A stretch of DNA of 64,000 nt. It comes from Alkalibacterium gilvum (GTDB lineage Bacteria; Bacillota; Bacilli; Lactobacillales; Carnobacteriaceae_A). Location of the stretch: positions 37,455 through 101,454 of the forward strand of contig NZ_FNYW01000003.1 in NCBI RefSeq assembly GCF_900109085.1, written 5' to 3'. Both the position numbers and the translations under genes were made by a program. Shown here piece by piece: positions 10,101 through 17,900 of this stretch (position 1 is its first letter; each line of letters begins with the position of its first letter). A model generated the notes under the pieces. That model worked only from the letters and a program-made list of their open reading frames with translations, was not told the origin of the DNA and did no database searches.

Positions 10101-10451
10101 TGTTTTATTCTGAGTCGTCTTCTCAGCAGTCGACTCTTCAGCAGTCAACTCTTCAGCATCCAAATCATTAAGGTACATCATTGAAGCAATAACGTGACGG
10201 CAAGCGCCCGCATTCTTCTCAAACGCCTTACACGTACAATGGTACTTTCGTGCAACACCATTGGGGTAAAAACGAAGATGCACAGTCTGCAGTTGTTTAT
10301 CATCTACCATTGTCTGAACCGTATTATTTGTTTCATCGGCTTTCAGACTTTGTATTTGTCCCTTTTTATAAAGCTCTTTTCCTTGCAGAAAAGTCGGATA
10401 ATTACTTGCCAGACTTGTCAATGTCATCTCTGGAAAGGTTTGTTTTTTCAT
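7158..10451 (-). CDS. SWIM zinc-finger SNF2 family helicase
   Basis: This is a 1097-residue Swi2/Snf2-type double-stranded DNA translocase. A SWIM zinc finger is at the N-terminus (C72, C74, C84, H86 in the CxC...CxH pattern). An all-helical bacterial SNF2-associated region of about 500 residues follows, then two RecA-like lobes. Motif I DDMGLGKT lies near residue 667, motif II DESQ near 768, then GTPIENHLGELWSLF, and the C-lobe motifs LFSQFTSM, KAGGTGLNLT and QAADRVHRFGQ. Bacterial homologues (HepA/RapA-like or YwqA-like) are linked to transcription recycling or DNA metabolism, but the role of this one cannot be read from sequence. It is single-gene, with its own terminator and a plus-strand gene divergent from it. 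Confidence 0.9.
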   Translation of the reverse strand: MKKQTFPEMTLTSLASNYPTFLQGKELYKKGQIQSLKADETNNTVQTMVDDKQLQTVHLRFYPNGVARKYHCTCKAFEKNAGACRHVIASMMYLNDLDAEELTAEESTAEKTTQNKTVSPSMFSYKKSEKAINALIHYSKKEISRQTDILYKEPVYVEYILNVSGTRANPIYDLYFKVGKDYLYVIKNSTQLISDIANDEEIVFGKNFTYNTDDYTLMPEDMEVFDRLNEIQTVIKSVLPMGYENQFLNKDSFTLPASYIKELLTLLDKTMGAFVRFGRPPRQLSQADRGETLEVRQDLSELNLAFSIDKIDNLFHFKLTDAKVNINDLSFHDQTKMIEYEHIFYFSESPHYELIKQIIEGLKESGSDTLVMRRQELETFLSVTLSQLEQIVDVKMDEDVLALLHQAPFEAQLYMDTQNDNLLVRPVFTYGNVTIYPLQESASYKDDSIVVRQWGEESKVLGRLFKEIPLPARKGDVWELTHTDTISGFLYDSLPGLADDMDVFLSQSARSLLYSPSKQPQITMEMRESSNLLDISFDTEDISTDELKDLLKELEKNQSYYRLSNGQIVNLKDPAFQAMRRAKDSLDIEDDELEKDMTVSVFQGLSAMEEDTIQTGQEFKKLVKQLFSPEDLTFELPEKLEADMRPYQVTGFKWLKSLDHYGFGGVLADDMGLGKTIQTIAFLQSKIESEKGKYLIICPSSVLFNWRHEWDKFVPDTDTIIISGSKEEREQKRQEAIDKDIPIWITSYPLIQRDFDLYKEDTFKTIILDESQNVKNSAAKTTKAVKRLTSETKIALSGTPIENHLGELWSLFSIIQPGLFRNKKAFQSMEQERIAAKIKPFILRRLKRDVLDDLPEKTETTEYIELSEGQKRLYQTQRAAIKQELKELVDSDTLKTNRIKVLAGMTRLRQICCDPKLIMPDYEGESSKLERLMEYLKEARANGKRVVLFSQFTSMLKIIRERLDDIDVDYHYLDGQTKNEERLNLTTRFNTGEKDLFLISLKAGGTGLNLTGGDTVILFDSWWNPAIEDQAADRVHRFGQKKSVQIIRFITTGTIEERINDLQDKKRELVDSVITKGNKESVTSLSTEEILELLYED

Positions 10452-10644
10452 AAGGTTTTGTCAGTCCTTTAACCTAATATTTATTGAATATTGTTTCTTT
10501 TCACAAAAAAAGGTTCCTTTTCTCGTGCATTAAATGTTCATCTTTATATTATAACAAAGATTAGGTTGAAAAAGAAAATGTTTCTCTTTCTTATTATTCA
10601 TTTCGCTTAACATGTTATACTTCAATTAAAGGAGCAGATTCATT

Positions 10645-11286
10645 ATGAAAAACAGAAAACAACCCAAAGTCCCGATGCATCTTGATTCTCAGACCTTTGA
10701 TAACAGTTTTGATTTAGATGATCCCTACATTGAATATGTTGAGATCAGAGACTGTGTCGTCACGATGCATGACATTAATCGACTTGAGTTCAAAACAGTC
10801 CGCTTTAAAAACGTGCAATTTGAAGGCGTTGATTTAGAAGCCGGCTATTTTAGAGACGTCATCTTTGAAAACTGTCATTTTGTCAGTGGGGTCTTCTCTA
10901 ACGTCACAATGAAACGTCTTGAATTTATAAAGTGTCGCTTTAGTGGCACCTTATTTAACGATGTCAAACTGGAAGATATGCTTTTCGATGATTGCATTCT
11001 AACACTCTGTAGTTTCGGATTCAGTGCGCTAACTATTTGTGAGTTCAACCAAACACAACTCAAGGAAACAGATTTTTTGGACATTCGTTGGTCTGATATC
11101 CGTTTTACTGAAAGCTTGCTTGATGAAGTAAACTTTACACGCACTTCTTTAAAAGGAATCGATCTCAGTAAAGCCTCTTTTGAACAGTTATCTGTGGATA
11201 TTGATGCGGTTAAAGGTGCCATCGTAAATCACTCGCAGGCCATTCGCTTTCTCGATTTACTCGGCTTAGATATTCGTGATGATTAA
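10645..11286 (+). CDS. Pentapeptide-repeat protein
   Basis: The 213-residue protein has a five-residue periodicity with a central Phe or Leu (for example VRFKNVQFEGVDLEAGYFRDVIFENCHF) from about residue 40 to 180. This is diagnostic of a right-handed quadrilateral beta-helix. A C-terminal helix (AIRFLDLLGLDIRDD) matches the dimerisation helix of MfpA/Qnr-type proteins. Qnr-like members mimic DNA and protect gyrase, but most chromosomal pentapeptide proteins have no known role, so quinolone protection is only a possibility. The ribosome site AAAGGAG precedes the ATG. It is monocistronic and divergent from the SNF2 gene. Confidence 0.8.
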   Translation: MKNRKQPKVPMHLDSQTFDNSFDLDDPYIEYVEIRDCVVTMHDINRLEFKTVRFKNVQFEGVDLEAGYFRDVIFENCHFVSGVFSNVTMKRLEFIKCRFSGTLFNDVKLEDMLFDDCILTLCSFGFSALTICEFNQTQLKETDFLDIRWSDIRFTESLLDEVNFTRTSLKGIDLSKASFEQLSVDIDAVKGAIVNHSQAIRFLDLLGLDIRDD

Positions 11287-11410
11287 CCCCCCCATATAGG
11301 TATGTGGTATTTTTTAGATATAAATAAAAAGCACAGGTGTGTTCTTTTATTATTTTTAGCTTGTTTTTATTAAATAGACTCCAAAATTAAAAGAAACACC
11401 TTTAGAAAGG

Positions 11411-11899
11411 ATGATGACTGTTAAAATAATTATTGATGCTGACGCTTGTCCTACAAAAGAAGAAACCATAACAGTGGCTAAGCAGTATGATTTAGAAGTT
11501 ATGCTTGTTGCGAGTATTGCTCATTTCTCAACAAAAAAGGTCCCCAACCATGTCAGTCAGCTATGGGTCGAACGTGGGAGTGATCAGGCTGATTTTAAAA
11601 TCGTTGGGATTGCGAAGCCGAATGATATTGTTATTACGCAAGATTATGGGCTAGCGTCCATGCTTCTACCCAAAGGCTGCCATGTTTTACACCACGATGG
11701 CTATGCATACACAGATGCTATTATTCAAAAACTTATCGATGGACGCCACCTTTCCGCCAAAGAACGGCGGTCATCAAAGCGGAGTCGCCGAGTAAAAGCC
11801 CTCCATCCCTTTGCGGATTCTATCCAAATGGATTATAAAGCATTACTGGTATCTGTCATTGAAGACATTGAAAGCAAACAAGAGGGTAACGATAAATGA
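11411..11899 (+). CDS. YaiI/YqxD (UPF0178, DUF188) family protein
   Basis: The N-terminus IIIDADACPTKEE is the family signature and places acidic residues in a PIN-like nuclease fold. Later blocks such as WVERGSDQADFKIV, VITQDYGLASMLLPKG and HHDGYAYT agree with the family. At 162 residues the length is normal. The biochemical role is unproven; a metal-dependent RNase is predicted from the fold. Two ATGs stand in tandem at 11411 and 11414 after AGAAAGG; spacing favours the second, which makes one residue difference. The stop overlaps the start of the next gene (ATGA), so they form an operon. Confidence 0.88.
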   Translation: MMTVKIIIDADACPTKEETITVAKQYDLEVMLVASIAHFSTKKVPNHVSQLWVERGSDQADFKIVGIAKPNDIVITQDYGLASMLLPKGCHVLHHDGYAYTDAIIQKLIDGRHLSAKERRSSKRSRRVKALHPFADSIQMDYKALLVSVIEDIESKQEGNDK

Positions 11900-12729
11900 T
11901 TACTCTCGGACTTACAGGCTGGACCGATCACCCTCTCATCCAGCGCAGCACCGACAACAAGCTTACTGCCTATGCTGGACACTTCCCTGTTGTGGAAGTC
12001 GATACGAGCTTTTACGGGATTCCTAAAGAAAAAACGATAAATAATTGGTTGGATCAAACACCAAAAACATTTCAATTTATCCCAAAGGCCAACAATGTTT
12101 TGACCCTACATAAATCCTATAAGGAAAGCTATGATACATTGGAAGAAGCCTTTGATGCTTTTAAAAGGGCCTTCCACCCCATGCTTTCACAAAACAGGGT
12201 AAAGGCCATTCTCTTTCAGTTTCCACCCTATTTTGATTGTGTAAAAAAACATGTCACTTACTTGCGCTTTGTAAAAAAGCAGATGAAGGATTTACCAATT
12301 GCTGTTGAATTTCGCCATCCCAGTTGGTTTAGTGAAAAAAACAAAGCACAAACGTTGGCTTTGTTGAAACAACAAAACTGGACAAACGTTATCGTTGATC
12401 AGCCCCAAACCCCTAATAATAGTGTCCCCAAAATTATTGAAAAGACATCCTCTTTGAGCATTTTACGCTTACATGGGCGCAATTACGACGGTTGGTTGGG
12501 TGAGGACGTTGTAAACTGGCGGGCTGAACGCACACTTTACAATTACTCAATTGAAGAACTCCAATCGTTCGCAGACATAGTCAGTCAACTCGAAAAGGAA
12601 ACGAGTGATGTTTGTGTTATTTTCAATAATAATTCAGGAGGTCATGCAGCACAAAATGCCAAAGAACTACAAGCCTTACTTGGTCTCACCTTCGATGGTT
12701 TGGGTCCCCAACAGCTCGACTTGTTCTGA
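11896..12729 (+). CDS. DUF72 (YecE family) TIM-barrel protein
   Basis: The sequence begins LGLTGWTDHPLI and continues with YAGHFPVVEVDTSFYGIP, VEFRHPSWF and ILRLHGRN, the conserved blocks of DUF72/YecE proteins. These adopt a TIM-barrel fold and have no assigned reaction. At 277 residues the length is normal. It overlaps the upstream YaiI-like gene by four bases (ATGA), indicating translational coupling. A strong bidirectional terminator follows. Confidence 0.88.
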   Translation: MITLGLTGWTDHPLIQRSTDNKLTAYAGHFPVVEVDTSFYGIPKEKTINNWLDQTPKTFQFIPKANNVLTLHKSYKESYDTLEEAFDAFKRAFHPMLSQNRVKAILFQFPPYFDCVKKHVTYLRFVKKQMKDLPIAVEFRHPSWFSEKNKAQTLALLKQQNWTNVIVDQPQTPNNSVPKIIEKTSSLSILRLHGRNYDGWLGEDVVNWRAERTLYNYSIEELQSFADIVSQLEKETSDVCVIFNNNSGGHAAQNAKELQALLGLTFDGLGPQQLDLF

Positions 12730-12800
12730 TTCACTTTTGACATAATATCTGTCTTAAGTATATTTACACACGTTGCACCGCATATCATTTATTTGCTCGC

Positions 12801-12840
12801 ATAAAAGCGGCTAGGACGCAAACGTCCTAGCCGCTTTTAT
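12801..12840. terminator. Bidirectional terminator between convergent genes
   Basis: Perfect 18-bp stem (12801-12818 with 12823-12840) and a 4-base loop, T-rich on both sides. It serves the DUF72 gene (+) and the aminopeptidase gene (-). Confidence 0.9.
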
Positions 12841-12845
12841 TTTTC

Positions 12846-13808
12846 TTATCCGTTTGGAAAGGCTGGATCCAAAACTCTTCCTTTTTCCATAATCTTTTTA
12901 CCATCTATCCAAAAGGTTGGTTCCTTTAGTACACAATCAATGTGTACTCCAGCTTCTGTCACACCACCAAAGGGTTTATTGGACCCAAAAGCAATATGAA
13001 CCGTCCCAAATACTTTTTCATCTTCCAAAACGACACCGGTAATTCGTGCTGTTGGATTCGTTCCTATCCCAAACTCTGCAATCGTTTTTCCCGCTTCTGT
13101 GCCCAAAAGCTCAAGAAGTTCACTTCCTTGCTTTCCGGATGCAGCAACAAGTTTCCCGTCTTTCACCGTCAACGTTACAGGTGATTTAACTTTACCTAGC
13201 TGAGCAATGGAACCATCCACGACAAGTTTTCCATTTGCTGAATCTTCAATCGGTGCAATATAGGCTTCTCCGGAAGGAACATTTCCAGCTTGCCCTTTCT
13301 CACGGAAGATTCCCGTACTTGCTATCCCCTTGCGGTCGCTAATTGAAAAAGTAAGTATTTCCCCATCCTTTTCAATTTTCACTTCACTTGAACGTTCCAA
13401 TAAGTCAGTAAAATAATATGTCATCTCTTCAACCCTATCAGGGTCTGCTTCAATGGCTCCTTTTTCAAGCATCGAAAGAGTGATACCAGGCATCGTACCA
13501 ATACGTGTGCCCGTTGCTGCAGCTTCTTTTTTCGCACGCGTATGTGTTAAACTCGCTTGCGTTACACACACAGCGACATCGGCTTCTTTCATCGCATTCG
13601 CAATAATAACTGGAGGTTCTTCCCCTGATTTATACATTGCAGGAAACTGAGAAAAAACTGTTTCATTCCCCTTGATGCAAGCTGCTTCATAAAAAGGAAT
13701 AGCTACGCTACGCATACGATCATCCGTAATGATGACTACTTTTTCATCCTTCTTTAAATCAAAATTATTCTCAAGCACCTTTAAGGCATTGTCTATATAA
13801 TTTGTCAT
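12846..13808 (-). CDS. M29-like aminopeptidase
   Basis: The 320-residue product resembles the leucyl-aminopeptidase/AmpS-like M29 group, which shares a fold with NicX-type dioxygenases. Conserved blocks are VVIITDDRMRSVAIPFYEAA, RIGTMPGIT, GEAYIAPIEDSANGKLVVDG, LAEFGIGTNP-like IAEFGIGTNPTARITG, and HIAFGSNKPFGG followed by an HID metal-ligand region. The substrate is not predictable. The start at 13808 (MTNYIDNAL) is chosen because AGGAGAG lies five bases upstream; the longer frame to 13880 adds 24 residues without homology. It is monocistronic. Confidence 0.82.
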   Translation of the reverse strand: MTNYIDNALKVLENNFDLKKDEKVVIITDDRMRSVAIPFYEAACIKGNETVFSQFPAMYKSGEEPPVIIANAMKEADVAVCVTQASLTHTRAKKEAAATGTRIGTMPGITLSMLEKGAIEADPDRVEEMTYYFTDLLERSSEVKIEKDGEILTFSISDRKGIASTGIFREKGQAGNVPSGEAYIAPIEDSANGKLVVDGSIAQLGKVKSPVTLTVKDGKLVAASGKQGSELLELLGTEAGKTIAEFGIGTNPTARITGVVLEDEKVFGTVHIAFGSNKPFGGVTEAGVHIDCVLKEPTFWIDGKKIMEKGRVLDPAFPNG

Positions 13809-13982
13809 AGTCTCTCTCCTTTTCGCTAACCCTACCTTTATCTTACCTAAAATTCTTTGAACATAAAAATACAGCATCAAAAAACTTATATAAAGGAAAA
13901 TCTTATACTATTCTTATTATATTCAAGTTGTCGCTCAATTTCAAAAACGTTATACTAAAGAAAAATAGATTGGGTGATAAAT

Positions 13983-15011
13983 ATGACTAAAAAAATGAAT
14001 GCTTATGGCTTTTATGATCCTCAAAAAGAACAGAATACACTTCCCTTTGAAAAAATCGAAATGGCGATTCCTGAGCCCAAAGATCGTGAAATACTCGTTG
14101 AAGTTAAAGCAGTCAGTGTCAATCCAACTGATTTAGCTACACGAATGATGAAAAAATCTTCTGATGAATCTTTCACTATTTTAGGTAGAGATGTTTCTGG
14201 AACCGTGAAAAAAGTTGGGGAAAAGGTATCCCTATTCAAAGAGGGTGATGACGTCTTTTATCCTGGCTCAAGTAACATTACTGGGGCTCAAGCTGATTTT
14301 CATGTCATCGATGAGCGCATGGTGGCTCTCAAACCAAAAAATCTGAAACACGAGGAAGCCGCAGCCCTTCCCCTAACCGCTCTTACTTCCTATGAAGTCA
14401 TACATGACCGATTAAACTTATTTGATTTAAAAGAAAAGCCAAAAGATGTAACCCTTCTAATTGTTGGTGCAGCTGGCGGTGTAGGCTCTATTGCCTCCCA
14501 AATCGCTTTAAATTATGGCTTCACTGTTATTGGTACAGCTTCTAGAGAACAAAGTCGTGCATACATCAAAGATTTAGGCGTTAAGCATATTATTGATCAC
14601 TCAAAACCTTTTGGCCCTCAACTTGAGGCATTAGGCCTTTTAGACATCGACGCCGTTTTCATTACCGCAAAAACGGATGAAAACATTGATGAAGTAAGTA
14701 AAATTATTAATCCTCAAGGTCGGGTTTGTTCACTTCTACCGTTAAGAAGCCCTTTGCCCGGACGTTTCTTTGGTAAAAGTATCACCTTCAGTTATGAATT
14801 AATGTATACACGCTCCGTTTATAAAACGTCAGACTGGATTAAACAACACGAATATTTAACGGAATTAAAAAATCAAGTGGAACAAGGTTTTATTTCTTCT
14901 AACCTTGAAACACATTTTAAAGAAATGAATGAAGATACCCTGAAAGCAGCCTATGAAAAGCTACAAACGCATCATACAATGGGTAAAATTGTGCTTTCCC
15001 ATTCCAGATAA
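13983..15011 (+). CDS. Zinc-type alcohol dehydrogenase-like / quinone oxidoreductase (MDR family)
   Basis: This medium-chain dehydrogenase/reductase has the GroES-like catalytic domain first (VEVKAVSVNPTDLATRM, LGRDVSGTVKKVG) and then a Rossmann domain with GAAGGVGSIASQ near residue 165. The cysteine and histidine ligands of true zinc alcohol dehydrogenases are absent at the usual positions, so it belongs with the zinc-independent quinone oxidoreductase-like subgroup. The ATG at 13983 has GGTGA six bases upstream; an in-frame GTG at 13974 is the longer alternative. The substrate is unknown. Confidence 0.82.
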   Translation: MTKKMNAYGFYDPQKEQNTLPFEKIEMAIPEPKDREILVEVKAVSVNPTDLATRMMKKSSDESFTILGRDVSGTVKKVGEKVSLFKEGDDVFYPGSSNITGAQADFHVIDERMVALKPKNLKHEEAAALPLTALTSYEVIHDRLNLFDLKEKPKDVTLLIVGAAGGVGSIASQIALNYGFTVIGTASREQSRAYIKDLGVKHIIDHSKPFGPQLEALGLLDIDAVFITAKTDENIDEVSKIINPQGRVCSLLPLRSPLPGRFFGKSITFSYELMYTRSVYKTSDWIKQHEYLTELKNQVEQGFISSNLETHFKEMNEDTLKAAYEKLQTHHTMGKIVLSHSR

Positions 15012-15031
15012 AAGGTTTTCTATAAAATAAT

Positions 15032-15074
15032 AAAAGACACCGTATGTTTCTTTACATATACAGTGTCTTTTTTA
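15032..15074 (+). terminator. Intrinsic terminator after the MDR oxidoreductase
   Basis: AAAAGACAC pairs with GTGTCTTTT, with an inner GTATGT/ACATAT part and a small bulge. A T-run follows on the plus strand. Confidence 0.75.
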
Positions 15075-15287
15075 ATTTCAACAAAAGAGTCAACTCGGCT
15101 ATGACTTGGCTTATTCATCCCCTCAATCATCTCGCCCGTTTTAAAAAAAGTGAGCATGATATATCTTTTAGAAATGATGAGTTATAATATTTGAAAAGAT
15201 TTTTAGATATCGATAAGATAGAATTAGGTCAACTTCATTTGTTATTCTATGTTTGGCTTGGTACCTTTATGAAAGGAGTATGTGATT

Positions 15288-15812
15288 ATGAGACTTTATG
15301 ATCAACTAAAATACTTTATAAAACAACATTCAACGTATTCAAACGATCTTGTAGGCGCTAATGCCGTTAAAAAAAACAGCACCATTTTAAATATCCAAAA
15401 TAAATTTAATTTCTCTGCCAGTGACATGTGCTCTAATCAAGAGACTATCAATACTATTGTTAAACAAATCATAAAAAAAGATAAGTCCCGTCGTTATTAT
15501 ATTGGTAAGAAAAATGAAAACATTAAAAAGGTAAATAGAAAAGTATACAGATACGAATGCTTTTTTACACGTAAAATAAGAATTGTTCCCAATGCTAAAA
15601 ATAGTTTTGACTTTTATATTGAAAACATTCATTTAGGGCAAATCCCTGAAGATTTAAATATAGATATAAAAAACCATTTAGAAACAGGAATTATGACAAC
15701 TTTTGCCTATATAAACGGTGGTCCTTATAAGTATTATGATAAAAATAGCCAAAGTGTCTGCGAAGAGGATGAAGCCTTTGATTTGAATATTTATATACAA
15801 TTCAGCGGGTAA
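15288..15812 (+). CDS. Hypothetical protein, possible HIRAN-like domain
   Basis: This 174-residue basic protein has no close family I can name. Its C-terminal half (about residues 85-170) has the segment NSFDFYIENIHLGQIPEDLN, which is arranged like HIRAN domains (NPyDpnAI...IGyiPk), small beta-barrel DNA-end-binding modules. The similarity is weak. The N-terminal half is lysine- and asparagine-rich. The ATG at 15288 has AAAGGAG nine bases upstream; an in-frame GTG at 15282 sits too close to that site. It stands alone, followed by a strong terminator. Its AT-richness relative to its neighbours could mean transfer. Confidence 0.65.
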   Translation: MRLYDQLKYFIKQHSTYSNDLVGANAVKKNSTILNIQNKFNFSASDMCSNQETINTIVKQIIKKDKSRRYYIGKKNENIKKVNRKVYRYECFFTRKIRIVPNAKNSFDFYIENIHLGQIPEDLNIDIKNHLETGIMTTFAYINGGPYKYYDKNSQSVCEEDEAFDLNIYIQFSG

Positions 15813-15819
15813 GTGAATG

Positions 15820-15862
15820 GCCTCCGTTAACATATCTCCAGGGGTATGTTAACGGAGGCTAT
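15820..15862. terminator. Bidirectional terminator
   Basis: Perfect 15-bp stem (15820-15834 with 15845-15859) followed by TATTTT. It separates the hypothetical gene (+) from the nicotinamidase-like gene (-). Confidence 0.85.
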
Positions 15863-15882
15863 TTTAGTTTCATTTAAAACAT

Positions 15883-16431
15883 TTAAACGACGGTTGCGCC
15901 AAGCGTTTCTTTGAAATGATCCAAGGCCCAATCATGCCCCGTTTGATTAAAGCTAGCCACAGCATCTTTGTGCACAACAATGGAAAAGCCTTTATTATAA
16001 GCATCTACCGCCGTGTGCAGCACACATATATCCGTACAAACGCCCACAAGATGTACCTCTGTGATCTTTCTTTCTCTTAGCTTTGTTTCCAAATCCGTTC
16101 CATGAAAGGCACTGTAACGTGTTTTATCAGTATAATATACATTATCTGTATCTTTTATTTTTTGGTAATACGCCTCAAGGTCCCCATACATTAAACGTCC
16201 CTCGGTTCCTTCGATATTATGCGGTGGAAATAAGTCTTTTTCAGGATGGTACAGGTCATTTTCTTTGTGCTTATCAATAGCAAACGCGACATAATCCCCA
16301 GCTTCAAAAAACTCTTTTGTCAGTTTAAGCATGTTATCGTGGATGTTTTGCCCCGGCTCACCACATGTTAATGCTCCCTTTTCTGCCACAAAATCCATGG
16401 TGTAATCGATACTAATTAACGCTTTTTTCAT
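15883..16431 (-). CDS. Nicotinamidase-like cysteine hydrolase (isochorismatase fold)
   Basis: The catalytic triad of PncA-type amidases is visible: D9 (LISID), K103 (TDKTRYSAF) and C136 (GVCTDICVLHTA). A metal site is also seen, D53 and H55 in DKH and H71 in PPHN. Length (182) and these motifs fit nicotinamidase, which turns nicotinamide into nicotinate for NAD salvage. Other cysteine hydrolases share the triad, so the substrate is likely rather than certain. The gene is downstream of the broken GtrA gene, 38 bp away. Confidence 0.85.
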   Translation of the reverse strand: MKKALISIDYTMDFVAEKGALTCGEPGQNIHDNMLKLTKEFFEAGDYVAFAIDKHKENDLYHPEKDLFPPHNIEGTEGRLMYGDLEAYYQKIKDTDNVYYTDKTRYSAFHGTDLETKLRERKITEVHLVGVCTDICVLHTAVDAYNKGFSIVVHKDAVASFNQTGHDWALDHFKETLGATVV

Positions 16432-16469
16432 TTATATCAACCTTTCACTATTTGTTTTCATTTCCTTTT

Positions 16470-16874
16470 TTATCTTTTAAACACTACTTTTTTACTTATC
16501 ATGTAACCTGTTAGAGCAATAAGGATTTCGACACTGATTTTTTCCCCCTGTCGGATTAATTTAAGTAAAGCGTACTAAAAAAATAATCCCAACATATTAA
16601 GTAAGGACGCTGGCATCTTAACCGCCACAAAGAGGATGAACTCTCGAAATGTTTGCTTAAGCGTCTCTGTTTTAGTCTTAAATACACATCGTTTCGTCAC
16701 AAAACATGAGAAAAGAATCGCTATAACGATAGAAAAACTATTGGCAAGCAAATAATGAAAATGCAGGCGTTCGCTGAATACATAGAAGATACTTATAGCA
16801 AGTATGGCTGTAATTAAACCAAAGATCAATAAATGCTTGAAATTTAGTGTAAAGTTTTTTAAGCACACAACCAC
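16470..16874 (-). pseudogene. GtrA family membrane protein interrupted by an in-frame amber codon
   Basis: The frame from GTG 16874 (or GTG 16868, better spaced from AGGA) encodes three membrane segments of a GtrA-like protein and stops at TAG 16575-16577. Reading straight on in the same frame gives YALLKLIRQGEKISVEIL, then IALTGYMISKKVVFKR and a TAA at 16470-16472. That is the normal fourth helix and basic C-terminus of GtrA proteins. The full length would be about 134 residues. GtrA proteins are thought to flip or assist lipid-linked sugars for cell-surface glycosylation. A single base change would restore the gene. Recent inactivation, sequencing error and nonsense readthrough are all possible. 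Confidence 0.8.
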
Positions 16875-17054
16875 TTCCTAATCCCTAGTTTCAAATAGTT
16901 GATATTAACTTTAGTCAGCCTCGACTCAAACCTTCCCTACTCTTTATTAAAAGTAAATATTTGTTCATAATTTTCTATTGTTCTTTGCGCTTTCCTTTAA
17001 ACTTACTTCTCTATCTTTATTGTACCGATTACCTTATACAATTACAAATTACAT

Positions 17055-17090
17055 AAAAAAACAGTCAGATGGGGGTTATCCATCTGACTG
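17055..17090 (-). terminator. Intrinsic terminator
   Basis: Perfect 11-bp stem CAGTCAGATGG (17062-17072) with CCATCTGACTG (17080-17090). On the minus strand seven T residues follow. It serves the 17106-17591 gene. Confidence 0.85.
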
Positions 17091-17105
17091 CGGTAAGGGA
17101 ACACA

Positions 17106-17591
17106 TTATGAAAGAGACGTTTGTGTCTCGGGATAAATCTCTGAAACAGTTTTTTCTGGATCCACCACGATATAAAGGGTCTCATCCAGAACTACCGATG
17201 TTTGATGTGCGTTATCATGGCCATCCGTATCAAGTGCTGCATAGGGGAAATATATCGTATCTTTTTCAAAATTCATACGTTTTTCACCATTTTTTGTGTC
17301 GCGATATAAAATATCCATTTTTTCGATATCTTTGAACTGCTTAACACGCGCAAACATGCCGGCTTCAAGTCCACCTTTATTGATATCATTAGAATTCACA
17401 TGATCTGCTTCGTTAAGTATTTCAATTCTAAAGGACTCACATGGATGAATCTCTTCAAATTCACCTTCATTTATACGACCAAAACTTGTTGTTACTTGCT
17501 TGATCCATAAATCTCCGATATTTTCCCGTTTAACTGTCCACGTTTCTCCATTTCTAAAAATAAAACGTAAGGCACACATAATTTTTTTCAT
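17106..17591 (-). CDS. Conserved-looking hypothetical protein
   Basis: The 161-residue product begins MKKIMCALRFIFRNGETWTVKRENIGDLWIKQV and has no signal peptide or membrane segment. I do not recognise a family. It looks like a soluble beta-rich protein, with many alternating hydrophobic strands and an acidic C-terminus. The gene is supported by a clear ribosome site (GAGAGGAGAG region), an ATG start and its own terminator. The context is uninformative: a GGDEF cyclase gene upstream and the broken GtrA gene downstream. Confidence 0.6.
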   Translation of the reverse strand: MKKIMCALRFIFRNGETWTVKRENIGDLWIKQVTTSFGRINEGEFEEIHPCESFRIEILNEADHVNSNDINKGGLEAGMFARVKQFKDIEKMDILYRDTKNGEKRMNFEKDTIYFPYAALDTDGHDNAHQTSVVLDETLYIVVDPEKTVSEIYPETQTSLS

Positions 17592-17811
17592 TTAAATTCT
17601 CTCCTCACTTCTCTTATGTGAATAGTTTAACAAAAATAAACAGATTAATAAAGCATTAATTCAATATTCTTTAAACAAACTAATGTAAATTGTGTCTTTT
17701 TGAACATGATTAGTCTACCCTCCTCATTATTTTCTCTATAGGACAAACAAACATGGCTTTTTTATGATCATTTTATTCCTTATATTCTTACTTTATTAAA
17801 TAAACGTTTAT

Positions 17812-17852
17812 AAAAAAACAAGAGCTAGGCTTGTCATAACCCTAACTCTTGT
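17812..17852 (-). terminator. Intrinsic terminator after the CHASE-GGDEF gene
   Basis: Stem 17818-17829 with 17841-17852 (one mismatch) and seven T residues on the minus strand. The remaining gap, 17592-17811, is AT-rich and shows nothing else I can support. Confidence 0.8.
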
Positions 17853-17900
17853 TTCGATTTATTCATTAAACTAAAGAAAAAACACACTTTCTACCACTAA

